A stretch of DNA of 64,000 bases from Aquibacillus kalidii. GTDB lineage: Bacteria > Bacillota > Bacilli > Bacillales > Amphibacillaceae. Within the stretch, counting starts at the first letter, position 1. Each line of letters starts with the position of its first letter. The stretch spans positions 124,001-188,000 of the forward strand of contig NZ_JACLZI010000061.1 of assembly GCF_014280935.1 (NCBI RefSeq). The letters are read 5' to 3'. The translations under genes and the position numbers were made by a program. Below are positions 8,537-16,314 of this stretch, piece by piece. The notes below the pieces were generated by a model, which worked only from the letters and a program-made list of their open reading frames with translations, was not told the origin of the DNA and ran no database searches.

Positions 8537-10672
8537 TTGACTGATCTAATGTTAAAATACTTCCGAAATAAGCAGCAATCTGTTGAAAAGGAAAAAATCT
8601 ATGATAGCCAATGTCCATACTGCAGCATGCAATGTAAGATGCAACTAATAGAGCAGACTGTTGTTTCTAGAAAAGTGCACAAAACAGTCGGCAAAGATAA
8701 TCCTACATCAGAAGGCAGACTTTGCATTAAAGGGTTGAATGCTCATCAACATGCCTTGCACCGAGATCGGATTAAACAACCTTTAATGAAAGTAGATGGC
8801 CAGTTTACTCCGATTACATGGAATGAAGCGTTACAAGTCATTGGTGATAAGTTTTCCTCGATACAAAAGCAACATGGGTACAACGCTTTGTCTGTGTACG
8901 GCAGTGCCTCTATTACGAATGAAGAAGCCTACCTTTTGGGGAAATTTGCCCGAGTGGGATTACAAACGAAATATATCGATTACAACGGCCGGTTATGTAT
9001 GGGAGCGGCTGCGACGGGAGCTAATCAAACATTCGGAATGGATCGTGGATTTACCAATACGTTAAAGGAAGTACCAAATACACGTTGTATCATTTTGGCT
9101 GGTACAAATATAGCGGAATGCCAACCGACGATCATGCCATATTTTGAAAAAGCAAAGGAAAATGGAGCGTATATTATTGCAATTGATCCACGAGAAACAG
9201 CAACTACTAAAATAGCTGACCTTCATCTGAAAAATAAACCAGGAACAGATGTTGCGTTAGCTAACGGTATATTGAAAGTTATCATCGAAAATGGTCTGAT
9301 AGATGATGAATTTTTGGCGGAGCGAACGGAAGGTTTTGAACAGGCAAAAGCATATGTTACTTCTATTAATCTGTCTGAAATAGCTGAGATAACAGGAGTG
9401 TCTGCCGAACAAATTTACCAGACCGCAATGGTTTTTGGAAAAGAAGAATCAGGAATGATTTTTACGGCGAGAGGTATTGAGCAGCAAACAGATGGAACAG
9501 CAGCAGTTCGAAGCTTTTTGAACATTTTATTGGCGACAGGAAAAATCGGAAAGCCGAATTCAGGATACGGAGCTGTTACGGGGCAAGGAAATGGGCAAGG
9601 TGCTAGAGAGCATGGTCAAAAAGCAGATCAGCTTCCAGGTTATCGTTCGATTGAGAATGCTGAACATCGATCGTATATAGCGGATGTATGGGGGATTAAG
9701 GAGAAGGATCTTCCCCGAAAAGGAGTGTCTGCCTATGAAATGTTTGAAAGGATTGAGGCGGGGGACATTCACGCGATGTTCGTAATGTGCTCTAATCCGA
9801 TTATTTCCAATCCAAATTCAAACTTTGTTAGGAAGGCACTGGAAAAGCTAGACTTCTTAGTTGTTGCAGATATGTTTATTTCAGAGACAGCAAAACTAGC
9901 AAATATAATTTTACCGGCTACGTCTTACTTAGAAGATGAAGGCACGATGACTAATGTGGAGGGGCGGGTCATGCTGAGAGAGGCGAGCTATCCGATAGTT
10001 GGAGAAGCTAGGCATGATTGGCAGATCATTTGTGATATCGCCAAAGCGCTCGGGAAGCATAAATATTTCACCTATCAAAATGCGGAAGAAATCTTTGAAG
10101 AGCTACGAATGGCAAGCCGTGGTGGTATTGCCGACTATTATGGCATAACCTATGACAGACTTTGTAAGGAAAAAGGGGTGCTATGGCCATGTCCCGATCC
10201 TGATGCTGGGGGAACAGTTAGGTTGTTCGAGGATTCCTTTGCACATAAAGATGGTAAAGCGAGGATGGTTGCCTTTTCTCATCAAGCGGAGGTGGCGAAA
10301 CCAGTTGCAACTGAACAATTTCCTTTGTTGCTGACGACAGGACGGGTTATGTCACATTACCTCACCGGAGAACAAACGAGAAAGAGTCCATCATTATCTG
10401 CAAGAAATGTAGAAGCATTTATGGAGATTCATCCAGATACAGCAAAAAATTACGGGTTAATAGAGGGTGTACTTACTAAGGTTGAATCAAAGTATGGTTG
10501 GATTGTTGTTCGAAGTAAGTGGTCTAAAACGATTAGAAAAGATACAGTGTTTGTTCCATTCCATTGGACCGAAACCCAAAATGTTAATCGACTTGTTGCC
10601 AACGAATTAGACCCTTATTGTAAAATGCCAGGATTTAAAGTAAGTGCTGTAACGGTAAGCCCTGTTAGTTGA
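8537..10672 (+). CDS. nasC: Assimilatory nitrate reductase catalytic subunit NasC
   Basis: This is a molybdopterin (bis-MGD) oxidoreductase of 711 residues, essentially the length of B. subtilis NasC, and reduces nitrate to nitrite in the cytoplasm. The N-terminal [4Fe-4S] motif is CPYCSMQC followed by GRLCIKG. Other family motifs are GSASITNEEAYLLGKFAR, NIAECQPT, the GYGAVTGQGNGQGAREHGQ cofactor loop, and the C-terminal MoCo-binding domain (LLLTTGRVMSHYLTGEQT). The start is TTG, with AGAGGAGA eight bases upstream; the gene follows nasB by 18 bp in one operon. No nitrite reductase (nasDE) lies in the window, so it must be elsewhere. Confidence 0.92.
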   Translation: MTDLMLKYFRNKQQSVEKEKIYDSQCPYCSMQCKMQLIEQTVVSRKVHKTVGKDNPTSEGRLCIKGLNAHQHALHRDRIKQPLMKVDGQFTPITWNEALQVIGDKFSSIQKQHGYNALSVYGSASITNEEAYLLGKFARVGLQTKYIDYNGRLCMGAAATGANQTFGMDRGFTNTLKEVPNTRCIILAGTNIAECQPTIMPYFEKAKENGAYIIAIDPRETATTKIADLHLKNKPGTDVALANGILKVIIENGLIDDEFLAERTEGFEQAKAYVTSINLSEIAEITGVSAEQIYQTAMVFGKEESGMIFTARGIEQQTDGTAAVRSFLNILLATGKIGKPNSGYGAVTGQGNGQGAREHGQKADQLPGYRSIENAEHRSYIADVWGIKEKDLPRKGVSAYEMFERIEAGDIHAMFVMCSNPIISNPNSNFVRKALEKLDFLVVADMFISETAKLANIILPATSYLEDEGTMTNVEGRVMLREASYPIVGEARHDWQIICDIAKALGKHKYFTYQNAEEIFEELRMASRGGIADYYGITYDRLCKEKGVLWPCPDPDAGGTVRLFEDSFAHKDGKARMVAFSHQAEVAKPVATEQFPLLLTTGRVMSHYLTGEQTRKSPSLSARNVEAFMEIHPDTAKNYGLIEGVLTKVESKYGWIVVRSKWSKTIRKDTVFVPFHWTETQNVNRLVANELDPYCKMPGFKVSAVTVSPVS

Positions 10673-10703
10673 CCTATTATTGGGTGAAAAAATTGACTAC
10701 TAC

Positions 10704-10730
10704 AATACCTACCTCTTGCGGTGAGGTATT
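10704..10730 (+). other. Hairpin in the nasC-transporter gap
   Basis: AATACCTACC and GGTGAGGTATT form a stem of about ten pairs with one bulge. No T-run follows, so it is not a standard terminator. It may stabilise the nasBC mRNA or modulate read-through. Confidence 0.4.
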
Positions 10731-10780
10731 GATAAAATAAATTATCTAAATATTCAGATAAAATATCAATGGAGGTTACT

Positions 10781-12229
10781 ATGGAAAATAATATGTATAA
10801 AGGCAATGTCAAAATGTTAGGATTTACTACCTTGGCTTTCTTCTTAACTTTTGTTGTTTGGTTTAATATGGCACCGTTTATGACAACTTTGAAGAGTGTT
10901 TTTGGATTAACTTCGGACCAAGTGGCTATTCTTGCGGTAGCAAACGTAGCCCTGACGATTCCAGCAAGGGTGTTAATTGGCATCTTGGTAGATAGATATG
11001 GGCCAAGGAGGGTTTTTTCGGGATTACTTATTATCTTGAGTATTCCGTGTTTTACTTTTGCACTCTCTGATTCTTTTATGCAGTTAATGATTTCGAGGAT
11101 GTTCTTGGCCATAATTGGAGCCGGTTTTGTTGTCGGGATTCGACTAGTATCCGAGTGGTTCCCAACTAAGAAAGTAGGCTTAGCTGAAGGGATTTACGGC
11201 GGATGGGGTAACTTTGGTTCTGCAGCAGCAGCTATGACGCTTCCTACATTAGCTTTATTTTTCGGTGGGGATAACGGATGGCGTTATGCGATTGGATTGA
11301 CAGGGCTTATTGTCCTAATCTATGGTTTGATCTTTATGCGCCTCGTTCAGGATAGGCCGGACGGTGTTGAGTTTAAGCAGCAGAAAAAAGCTGGAGCTTT
11401 AGAAGTATCAAGTTTCCGTGATTTGGTAGGGTTGATTTTGATGACGTTACCTGTTTACGGGATACTAGGCTTTTTAACATTTAGATTAAATTATCAATTA
11501 CATTTTATAAGCACAAGTGTTGCAGTCATGGTGTACGTGTTTTTATTCCTAATGCTGTTATTTAATGTTTATAAAATATGGGACGTGAATCATGAAAGGT
11601 TGAAAGAAGGGGTTCCTGAAGAAGAAAAATATTCCTTTAAGCAAGTAGCTATTTTAGATTTCTCATACTTTTGTACCTTTGGTTCAGAGTTAGCAGTAGT
11701 TTCTGTTTTGCCACAATTTTTTGAAGAAACATTCACACTAAGTATCGCTCAAGCGGGTTTAATTGCAAGTAGTTTTGCATTCATGAATCTTGCATCACGT
11801 CCTGGTGGGGGCTGGCTAAGTGATAAATTTGGTAGAAAGAAAACATTGGTTATATTAATGGCTGGATTGGCAATTGGATACATCGGTATGTCGATGATCG
11901 GATCTAGTTGGCCGTTGTGGACTGCGATTGTATTGACTATGTGTTGTTCATTCTTCGTTCAAGCGGGCGAGGGGGCAGTATATGCAATGGTGCCGTTTGT
12001 TAATAAAAAATCAACTGGTCAAATATCAGGAATGGTAGGGGCGTTTGGTAACATAGGTGGTACCACATTCTTAACAGTATTCAGCTTCGTCAGCCCAAAA
12101 ATATTCTTCATCACCATAAGCACAGCAGCAGTCATCTGCTTCATCTGCACCTTCTTCCTCCAAGAACCCAATGCCGTAGAAAAAAGAGTAAAGGTGCCTG
12201 TCACCACCCGAAGTTTGTCGAAGGTTTAA
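10781..12229 (+). CDS. NarK/NasA-type nitrate/nitrite transporter (MFS)
   Basis: This is a 12-helix major facilitator protein of 482 residues. It has the nitrate-porter pattern (TFVVWFNMAPFMTTLK in helix 1, GIRLVSEWFPTKKVGLAEGIYGGWGNFGS across helices 4-5, GGGWLSDKFGRKK loop). Position after nasBC makes nitrate import the likely role. The ATG at 10781 is preferred because GGAGG sits eight bases before it and overlaps an upstream in-frame ATG (10769). The final eleven residues, VPVTTRSLSKV, are encoded by the first of two tandem repeat copies, in a different reading frame from the one used in cysQ. Confidence 0.9.
   Translation: MENNMYKGNVKMLGFTTLAFFLTFVVWFNMAPFMTTLKSVFGLTSDQVAILAVANVALTIPARVLIGILVDRYGPRRVFSGLLIILSIPCFTFALSDSFMQLMISRMFLAIIGAGFVVGIRLVSEWFPTKKVGLAEGIYGGWGNFGSAAAAMTLPTLALFFGGDNGWRYAIGLTGLIVLIYGLIFMRLVQDRPDGVEFKQQKKAGALEVSSFRDLVGLILMTLPVYGILGFLTFRLNYQLHFISTSVAVMVYVFLFLMLLFNVYKIWDVNHERLKEGVPEEEKYSFKQVAILDFSYFCTFGSELAVVSVLPQFFEETFTLSIAQAGLIASSFAFMNLASRPGGGWLSDKFGRKKTLVILMAGLAIGYIGMSMIGSSWPLWTAIVLTMCCSFFVQAGEGAVYAMVPFVNKKSTGQISGMVGAFGNIGGTTFLTVFSFVSPKIFFITISTAAVICFICTFFLQEPNAVEKRVKVPVTTRSLSKV
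12193..12222 (+). repeat. Dispersed repeat copy 4 (encodes the transporter C-terminus)
   Basis: GGTGCCTGTCACCACCCG plus AAGTTTGTCGAA. It is the left half of a direct doublet with copy 5 (42-bp period). It overlaps the last codons of the NarK-type gene. Confidence 0.95.
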
Positions 12230-12234
12230 CTCAA

Positions 12235-12264
12235 GGTGCCTGTCACCACCCGAAGTTTGTCGAA
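12235..12264 (+). repeat. Dispersed repeat copy 5 (second of a doublet)
   Basis: It is identical in core and tail to copy 4 and lies 42 bp after it in the same orientation. The doublet is about 240 bp upstream of the RAYT transposase gene. Confidence 0.95.
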
Positions 12265-12277
12265 AGAGATGGAAAAA

Positions 12278-12309
12278 GGCTGTTGCATATTTGTAACAGT
12301 CTTTTTTTT
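12278..12309 (+). terminator. Rho-independent terminator of the nas region
   Basis: GGCTGTTGCA and TTGTAACAGTC pair around a short loop. Eight T residues follow. Confidence 0.85.
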
Positions 12310-12502
12310 GGGTTTCTGGGATTTGTAGACACATAGAATATGATTTTTTAAAAAGAAAAATAGAATATCTACCTAATGAACCTCCTTACTTTACAATAAT
12401 AGTCAGTTGTTATTATCTTACAAATCTAATAAATTTAAATTAAGATAGAAATTTTTTTCATATTATTGTGTTAGAAACGTTTAGTGAAAAGGAGTTGAAG
12501 AG

Positions 12503-13072
12503 ATGGCAAGAAATATCAGGTTATGGATACCCAATTTTTACTATCATGTCGTATGTCGTGGAAATCGTCGTGAACCTTTGTATCATGACGAGGATGATTA
12601 TGCTGTTTTCCTTTATATATTGGAGCAAACAAATAAGAAGTTCCCCTTTGATATAGCCTCGTATTGTCTAATGAATAATCATTTCCATTTGCAGATGAAG
12701 GCGAAGGAACATCCAATTTCCAAAATCATGGCTATCATCAATAAGCGCTATGCGAATTATTACAATTCCAAATATGAATTAACTGGTCATGTATTTGAAA
12801 AACGCTTTTTTGACAAGATCATTTCAGATGAGTTAGGAATGTTAGAAGTGAGTCGCTATATTCATTTAAACCCTGTGGTAGCAGGTGTTGTAGATCGACC
12901 TGAAGACTACTATTGGAGTAGTTATCGTTTCTTTTATCCAAGCCAAGTTAAGAATACAAATGCTGTTTCTTTCTTAAATACTGAAATAATTTTCAAAAAT
13001 TATAGTGGTACCGTACATGACAAAGCAGCTAGCTATAGAGAATTTCTATTTAAATATCAAGATAATATATAA
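12503..13072 (+). CDS. REP-associated tyrosine transposase (RAYT, Y1/HUH family)
   Basis: This is a protein of 189 residues in the Y1_Tnp (IS200-like TnpA) superfamily. It has the HUH motif in NNHFHLQMKA (near residue 60), the catalytic-tyrosine helix region KRYANYYNSKYELTGHVFEKRF, and the RAYT-typical C-terminal block RYIHLNPVVAGVVDRPEDYYWSSY. The ATG is preceded by AAAGGAGTTGAAGAG. It has no IS-type ends or partner TnpB, as expected for RAYTs, which are single-copy genes associated with dispersed palindromic repeats. The doublet at 12193-12264 and a dozen similar repeats in the window are candidate substrates; that link is inference. Confidence 0.9.
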   Translation: MARNIRLWIPNFYYHVVCRGNRREPLYHDEDDYAVFLYILEQTNKKFPFDIASYCLMNNHFHLQMKAKEHPISKIMAIINKRYANYYNSKYELTGHVFEKRFFDKIISDELGMLEVSRYIHLNPVVAGVVDRPEDYYWSSYRFFYPSQVKNTNAVSFLNTEIIFKNYSGTVHDKAASYREFLFKYQDNI

Positions 13073-13074
13073 AT

Positions 13075-13105
13075 AAAAAATAACAGTCCTAAAAAGAACT
13101 GTTAT
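13075..13105 (-). terminator. Terminator of the HTH-TPR/pro-peptide operon
   Basis: Read leftward, ATAACAGT and ACTGTTAT form an 8-bp stem followed by TTTTTT. It lies between the RAYT gene and the end of the pro-peptide gene. Confidence 0.75.
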
Positions 13106-13113
13106 CTATTACG

Positions 13114-13296
13114 TTATTTTGTTTCAGTAGTAACATCAGGTTGTGTTTCACTAAGCTCTTCAAGCTCAACATTATCAGGACTTACAACTCTTGGTCCCCC
13201 AATATCATCCCTTGTAGCATGGACTACATCTGCATAGGTTTCTGCTGTATAAATAGCTAAGATAGTAATAAAAAATACCTTAAAAACACTTTTCAT
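13114..13296 (-). CDS. Putative exported signalling pro-peptide (Phr/NprX-like)
   Basis: This is a 60-residue protein. The first 22 residues (MKSVFKVFFITILAIYTAET) form a Sec-type signal peptide ending near ETYA, and the remaining 38 are hydrophilic and acidic (contains DDIGGPRVVSPDNVELEE). Its ATG lies two bases after the stop codon of an HTH-TPR regulator, with the ribosome binding site GTGAGGGG inside that gene, so the two are translationally coupled. This is the genetic layout of Rap-Phr, NprR-NprX and PlcR-PapR. I infer a secreted precursor processed to a short peptide that is re-imported and binds the TPR protein. No known mature peptide is recognisable; VVSPDNV is only loosely reminiscent of NprX SKPDIVG. 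Confidence 0.7.
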   Translation of the reverse strand: MKSVFKVFFITILAIYTAETYADVVHATRDDIGGPRVVSPDNVELEELSETQPDVTTETK

Positions 13297-13298
13297 TT

Positions 13299-14564
13299 TT
13301 ACCCCTCACTTAACTCAATGTTTTTTAAAAAGTATTCAGAAGCAAGCTTGTATTTCCGATCACGATAATAGTATTTTCCGATTTGGGTATAGCACTTTCT
13401 TAACTCGTACTTATCATCCACCTGAAGAAAATATTTAATTAATTGTTTTAAATTGCTTAAGTATTCATCTAGATTTTGATTTAGACGGTAATACTCATTA
13501 AAAGCTTGAAGTAATCGATAATGTTGGTCTTCATTTATTTTAAGAGATTCGGCGATTGAATGTAGATGATGCGCTTTATCTATATTTTTAACAAGTAAGT
13601 GACACTCGATTAATTCCCTATAAGTAATGGAAAGGTTTCTATGATTATCTTTTTCTTTCATCTCGATTGATTTTGTGAAAAGCTCGATAGCCTTTTTTAT
13701 ATTACCACTATCCTTGAAAATCATTCCTGTGTTATGAAAGATAAACCCTAATATATCAAAGTAACGAAACTCTTCTGCGTAGGACTGGGCCGATTTAAAG
13801 GCAGAATGTGCTTCTTTATAGCTTTTTGTTCCCCTATATGCTGCGCCTAATAGATTATAAGCTAAGGCACTTTCATAAGGAAGATCTAGTTTGTCATAGT
13901 AAGCGATTACTTCGGTTATTATACTAATTGTTTGTTGGTGCTTTCCTAACTGTTGGTAGATTAGCCCGATGTTGTAGGTAATGACAGCTTTTTCTAAAAG
14001 GTTTTCTACCATATTTTTTAGTATAGAATAATTCACTAAACATTGATCATAGTCTTGCTGGTAGTAATTATAAAGACCGTTTGTATAATGGTAGGCTTTT
14101 CTTAAATATAAAGGAAGTCCATCTATATTGATGTCTTTAAAATAGGGGTCTAGAAAATTAGAGACAATTTGATCGCTAGTGGTTAGGTCACCACTCTTTA
14201 TTAAATAAGAAACCTTTAGTAGAAGAAAATAGCACTCTAATTTCGGGGATAAAAGATATTCATAATAGTTGTCATCAATTAATTCGATAAGGGACTTTGC
14301 CTTATTAGAGCCTAGTATTATATCCTCAAATAATTGATTCAATAAATAAAGTAGCTGCATATCCATTTCTTCATAGTTAGTGAAGAAAACACTAGGTAGA
14401 TCTAGTCTAGCAGCAATAGATTCTAAAAGGGTAGTAGATGGTACAATATAACCATTTTCAATCCTTCGAAGTCTTAGGGGAGAGATTAAATCCTTTGCTA
14501 AAGATTCAAGTTCTACACCATTTATAGTTCTTTGGATATATAAGCGCTTACCAATATTCAACAT
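13299..14564 (-). CDS. HTH-TPR transcriptional regulator, RRNPP (NprR/PlcR-like)
   Basis: This is a protein of 421 residues. An N-terminal XRE-type helix-turn-helix (IGKRLYIQRTINGVELESLA, then LRRIENGYIVPSTTLLESIA; residues 3-60) is followed by an all-helical region with tetratricopeptide-like repeats up to the C-terminus (AYNLLGAAYRGTKSYKEAH, FHNTGMIFKDSGNIKKAIE). The length matches NprR (about 423). The ATG at 14564 has GAGG seven bases upstream; a longer frame starting at 14624 would begin inside a dispersed repeat and is rejected. The pro-peptide gene follows at once. In this family the TPR domain binds the re-imported peptide and switches DNA binding. Targets are unknown. Confidence 0.8.
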   Translation of the reverse strand: MLNIGKRLYIQRTINGVELESLAKDLISPLRLRRIENGYIVPSTTLLESIAARLDLPSVFFTNYEEMDMQLLYLLNQLFEDIILGSNKAKSLIELIDDNYYEYLLSPKLECYFLLLKVSYLIKSGDLTTSDQIVSNFLDPYFKDINIDGLPLYLRKAYHYTNGLYNYYQQDYDQCLVNYSILKNMVENLLEKAVITYNIGLIYQQLGKHQQTISIITEVIAYYDKLDLPYESALAYNLLGAAYRGTKSYKEAHSAFKSAQSYAEEFRYFDILGFIFHNTGMIFKDSGNIKKAIELFTKSIEMKEKDNHRNLSITYRELIECHLLVKNIDKAHHLHSIAESLKINEDQHYRLLQAFNEYYRLNQNLDEYLSNLKQLIKYFLQVDDKYELRKCYTQIGKYYYRDRKYKLASEYFLKNIELSEG

Positions 14565-14609
14565 CAACCATCCTCGCATAATCTCTAATTCTATCATATA
14601 GCTTTCGGT

Positions 14610-14639
14610 GGTGCCTGTCACCACCCGGATTTTGTCGAA
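14610..14639 (+). repeat. Dispersed repeat copy 6
   Basis: GGTGGTGCCTGTCACCACC here gives a 7-bp stem with loop CCTGT, and the tail is GGATTTTGTCGAA. It lies upstream of the minus-strand HTH-TPR gene. Confidence 0.95.
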
Positions 14640-14714
14640 TGGGAAAAAGAGTTAGGGAAAGCAGAGCCTAGTCTAGGCTCTGCTTTGTTTGTGGGTATTT
14701 AGTATTATTTTTGA

Positions 14715-15464
14715 TTAGACGTGTCTAACCATTTTGATTGTCCGTTTAACGAAGCGAGCGGTGTTAACTTTTAATGCGGCATGATCTGAAACAACTAGAT
14801 CATATTGTCGATTAACCATCGCTTCTCGCAATTGTTCAATTGTTTCACAGTCTGTATAAAATTTATTTTTCACACAACCGAACTGAACGGGGAGGTGGGA
14901 ATCACTACCAGCTACTACCGGCTTATTGAGTGATACTCCTAGCTCCTTTAGTTTTTCCTCTGTGCCTGGTTGTTTGGCAACATCTTTCCCGTTTAAATCG
15001 AACGCATCATATCGTTGCAGCTTTTCATTACCAAGGTGAAGCAGAGGGGTCGATTCTCTTGTAGGATGTGCACCGATTTTTATCACATCGAATCCCTCGA
15101 CTACATTAAATAACTGATCAAAAGTTGGAAAGGTGCTCTTTTTTGTATTGTTAGCAAACCTTGCACGAATCGTCCGAATATCATCACGATGTCCGATGAT
15201 TAAATTATGACCTGTTTCCCTAATGTCGATTTCCATCCCTGTAAAAACCTTAAAGCCATCTACATCATAATAGTGACCATTATAGTGAAAGTGCTGATCT
15301 AATGTATCAAAAATATCTTCAAACTTTGTCGTGTTAAAATGTTCCGTTAACGCCAAGGCTGTTAGGCCATTTCTACGTGCACTTCGTATCATTTTCTTAA
15401 AGTACGCTAAGCTGAAATCTACCTTTTTGGATAGTTTTGTATGGGTATGAAAGTCAATAAACAT
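14715..15464 (-). CDS. PHP-domain phosphoesterase
   Basis: This is a metal-dependent hydrolase of the polymerase-and-histidinol-phosphatase (PHP) family, 249 residues. It starts with the family motif FIDFHTHTKLS, followed by ALTEHFN, MEIDIR, IGAHPTRES and AGSDSHLP, which together supply the usual His/Asp/Glu metal ligands. ATG 15464 has AGAGAGG upstream; a longer frame runs back into ecfT and is not credible. It is the last gene of the ECF transporter operon, 25 bp after ecfT. Family members remove phosphate from small molecules or nucleotides. I infer that it acts on the imported compound, which is unknown. Confidence 0.8.
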   Translation of the reverse strand: MFIDFHTHTKLSKKVDFSLAYFKKMIRSARRNGLTALALTEHFNTTKFEDIFDTLDQHFHYNGHYYDVDGFKVFTGMEIDIRETGHNLIIGHRDDIRTIRARFANNTKKSTFPTFDQLFNVVEGFDVIKIGAHPTRESTPLLHLGNEKLQRYDAFDLNGKDVAKQPGTEEKLKELGVSLNKPVVAGSDSHLPVQFGCVKNKFYTDCETIEQLREAMVNRQYDLVVSDHAALKVNTARFVKRTIKMVRHV

Positions 15465-15489
15465 AATCTTCTTCCTCTCTTTAGTCGAA

Positions 15490-16314
15490 CTATAATGGAT
15501 AGATACTGCCGATATAAAAGCTGATGCTGAGAAATAAACAAGTTGATGCCAATAACACAATATCCTTAGTTCTTACTTTTAAATAAGATAGTTTTAATTT
15601 TTTGGCTTCTGGATGGTTAAGTGCATAGGTAAACCCTTTTACTTCTAATGCCTCAACTGTTGTTCGTGTCCGTTTAGCAGTATTTAAAATCATAGGATAA
15701 AAGGCTAATACCGCAATTTTTCCCATATAGAAAAGCTGCCTCCAACGAAGAAAACCCTTCTTCTTTGGAATCCTTCCACGTAAGCGGTAGGAATTAATGA
15801 TCTGGTGATATTCCTCAATTAATATCGGAATCATTCTATATCCATACGAAACACCGAAACTCACCTGGCCAGGCAGCCCAAAGCTCAATAAAGCGTCGCT
15901 AAATTTTTCTGGATCTAAGCTTGCGAATACTGCTACACTAGCTAAGGCAACAGTGACGAGCTTAAGGGTTAGTGTCAGGATAGCTAGAAACGCCTCAATG
16001 TCCCCTCCAAGGAAAAAAGTTAACACGATAATTGAAATGAGATTACAAAATGTTGTGAAGGAAAGCATTACTAAAATAAATCCACTAATTCTAGACAAAG
16101 AAGCAATGATTACCATAGTAAAGAAGAAAAGTAATAATACCGTTGTGTTATGCACAAACCACGGTAAGATCGCAAAAATGGAGTACCATAAGATAACAAT
16201 TCTAGGATCAAATTGTGCAAGAAAGCTCCCCTTCTTCACATATGCGGTTCTGAGTAAGGTTAGTTTTAAACTATCGATCGACACGTTGGTAAGTAATTTC
16301 TCAATATAATTCAT
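15490..16314 (-). CDS. ECF transporter transmembrane component EcfT (CbiQ family)
   Basis: This is an integral membrane protein of 274 residues with about six hydrophobic segments. It carries the EcfT coupling motif near the middle to end (SYRLRGRIPKK, then TRTTVEALEVKGF); A-R-G-like helices of this kind contact the ATPases. It overlaps the end of the ATPase gene by 14 bases (or 23 if the ATG at 16323 is used), so translation is coupled. GGAG ten bases upstream favours 16314. It forms the energy-coupling module with the double ATPase and the S component upstream. Confidence 0.85.
   Translation of the reverse strand: MNYIEKLLTNVSIDSLKLTLLRTAYVKKGSFLAQFDPRIVILWYSIFAILPWFVHNTTVLLLFFFTMVIIASLSRISGFILVMLSFTTFCNLISIIVLTFFLGGDIEAFLAILTLTLKLVTVALASVAVFASLDPEKFSDALLSFGLPGQVSFGVSYGYRMIPILIEEYHQIINSYRLRGRIPKKKGFLRWRQLFYMGKIAVLAFYPMILNTAKRTRTTVEALEVKGFTYALNHPEAKKLKLSYLKVRTKDIVLLASTCLFLSISFYIGSIYPL

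Noticed and set aside
12071-12334. Minus-strand frame with the repeated segment QTSGGDRHL
   Set aside because: It is the reverse reading of the two tandem repeat copies and of the transporter 3' end. It has no ribosome binding site or homology.
14565-14624. Longer start (MVTGTTESYM) for the HTH-TPR regulator
   Set aside because: The start lies inside a dispersed repeat; the same MVTGT start appears at several unrelated places. The internal ATG has a proper ribosome binding site.
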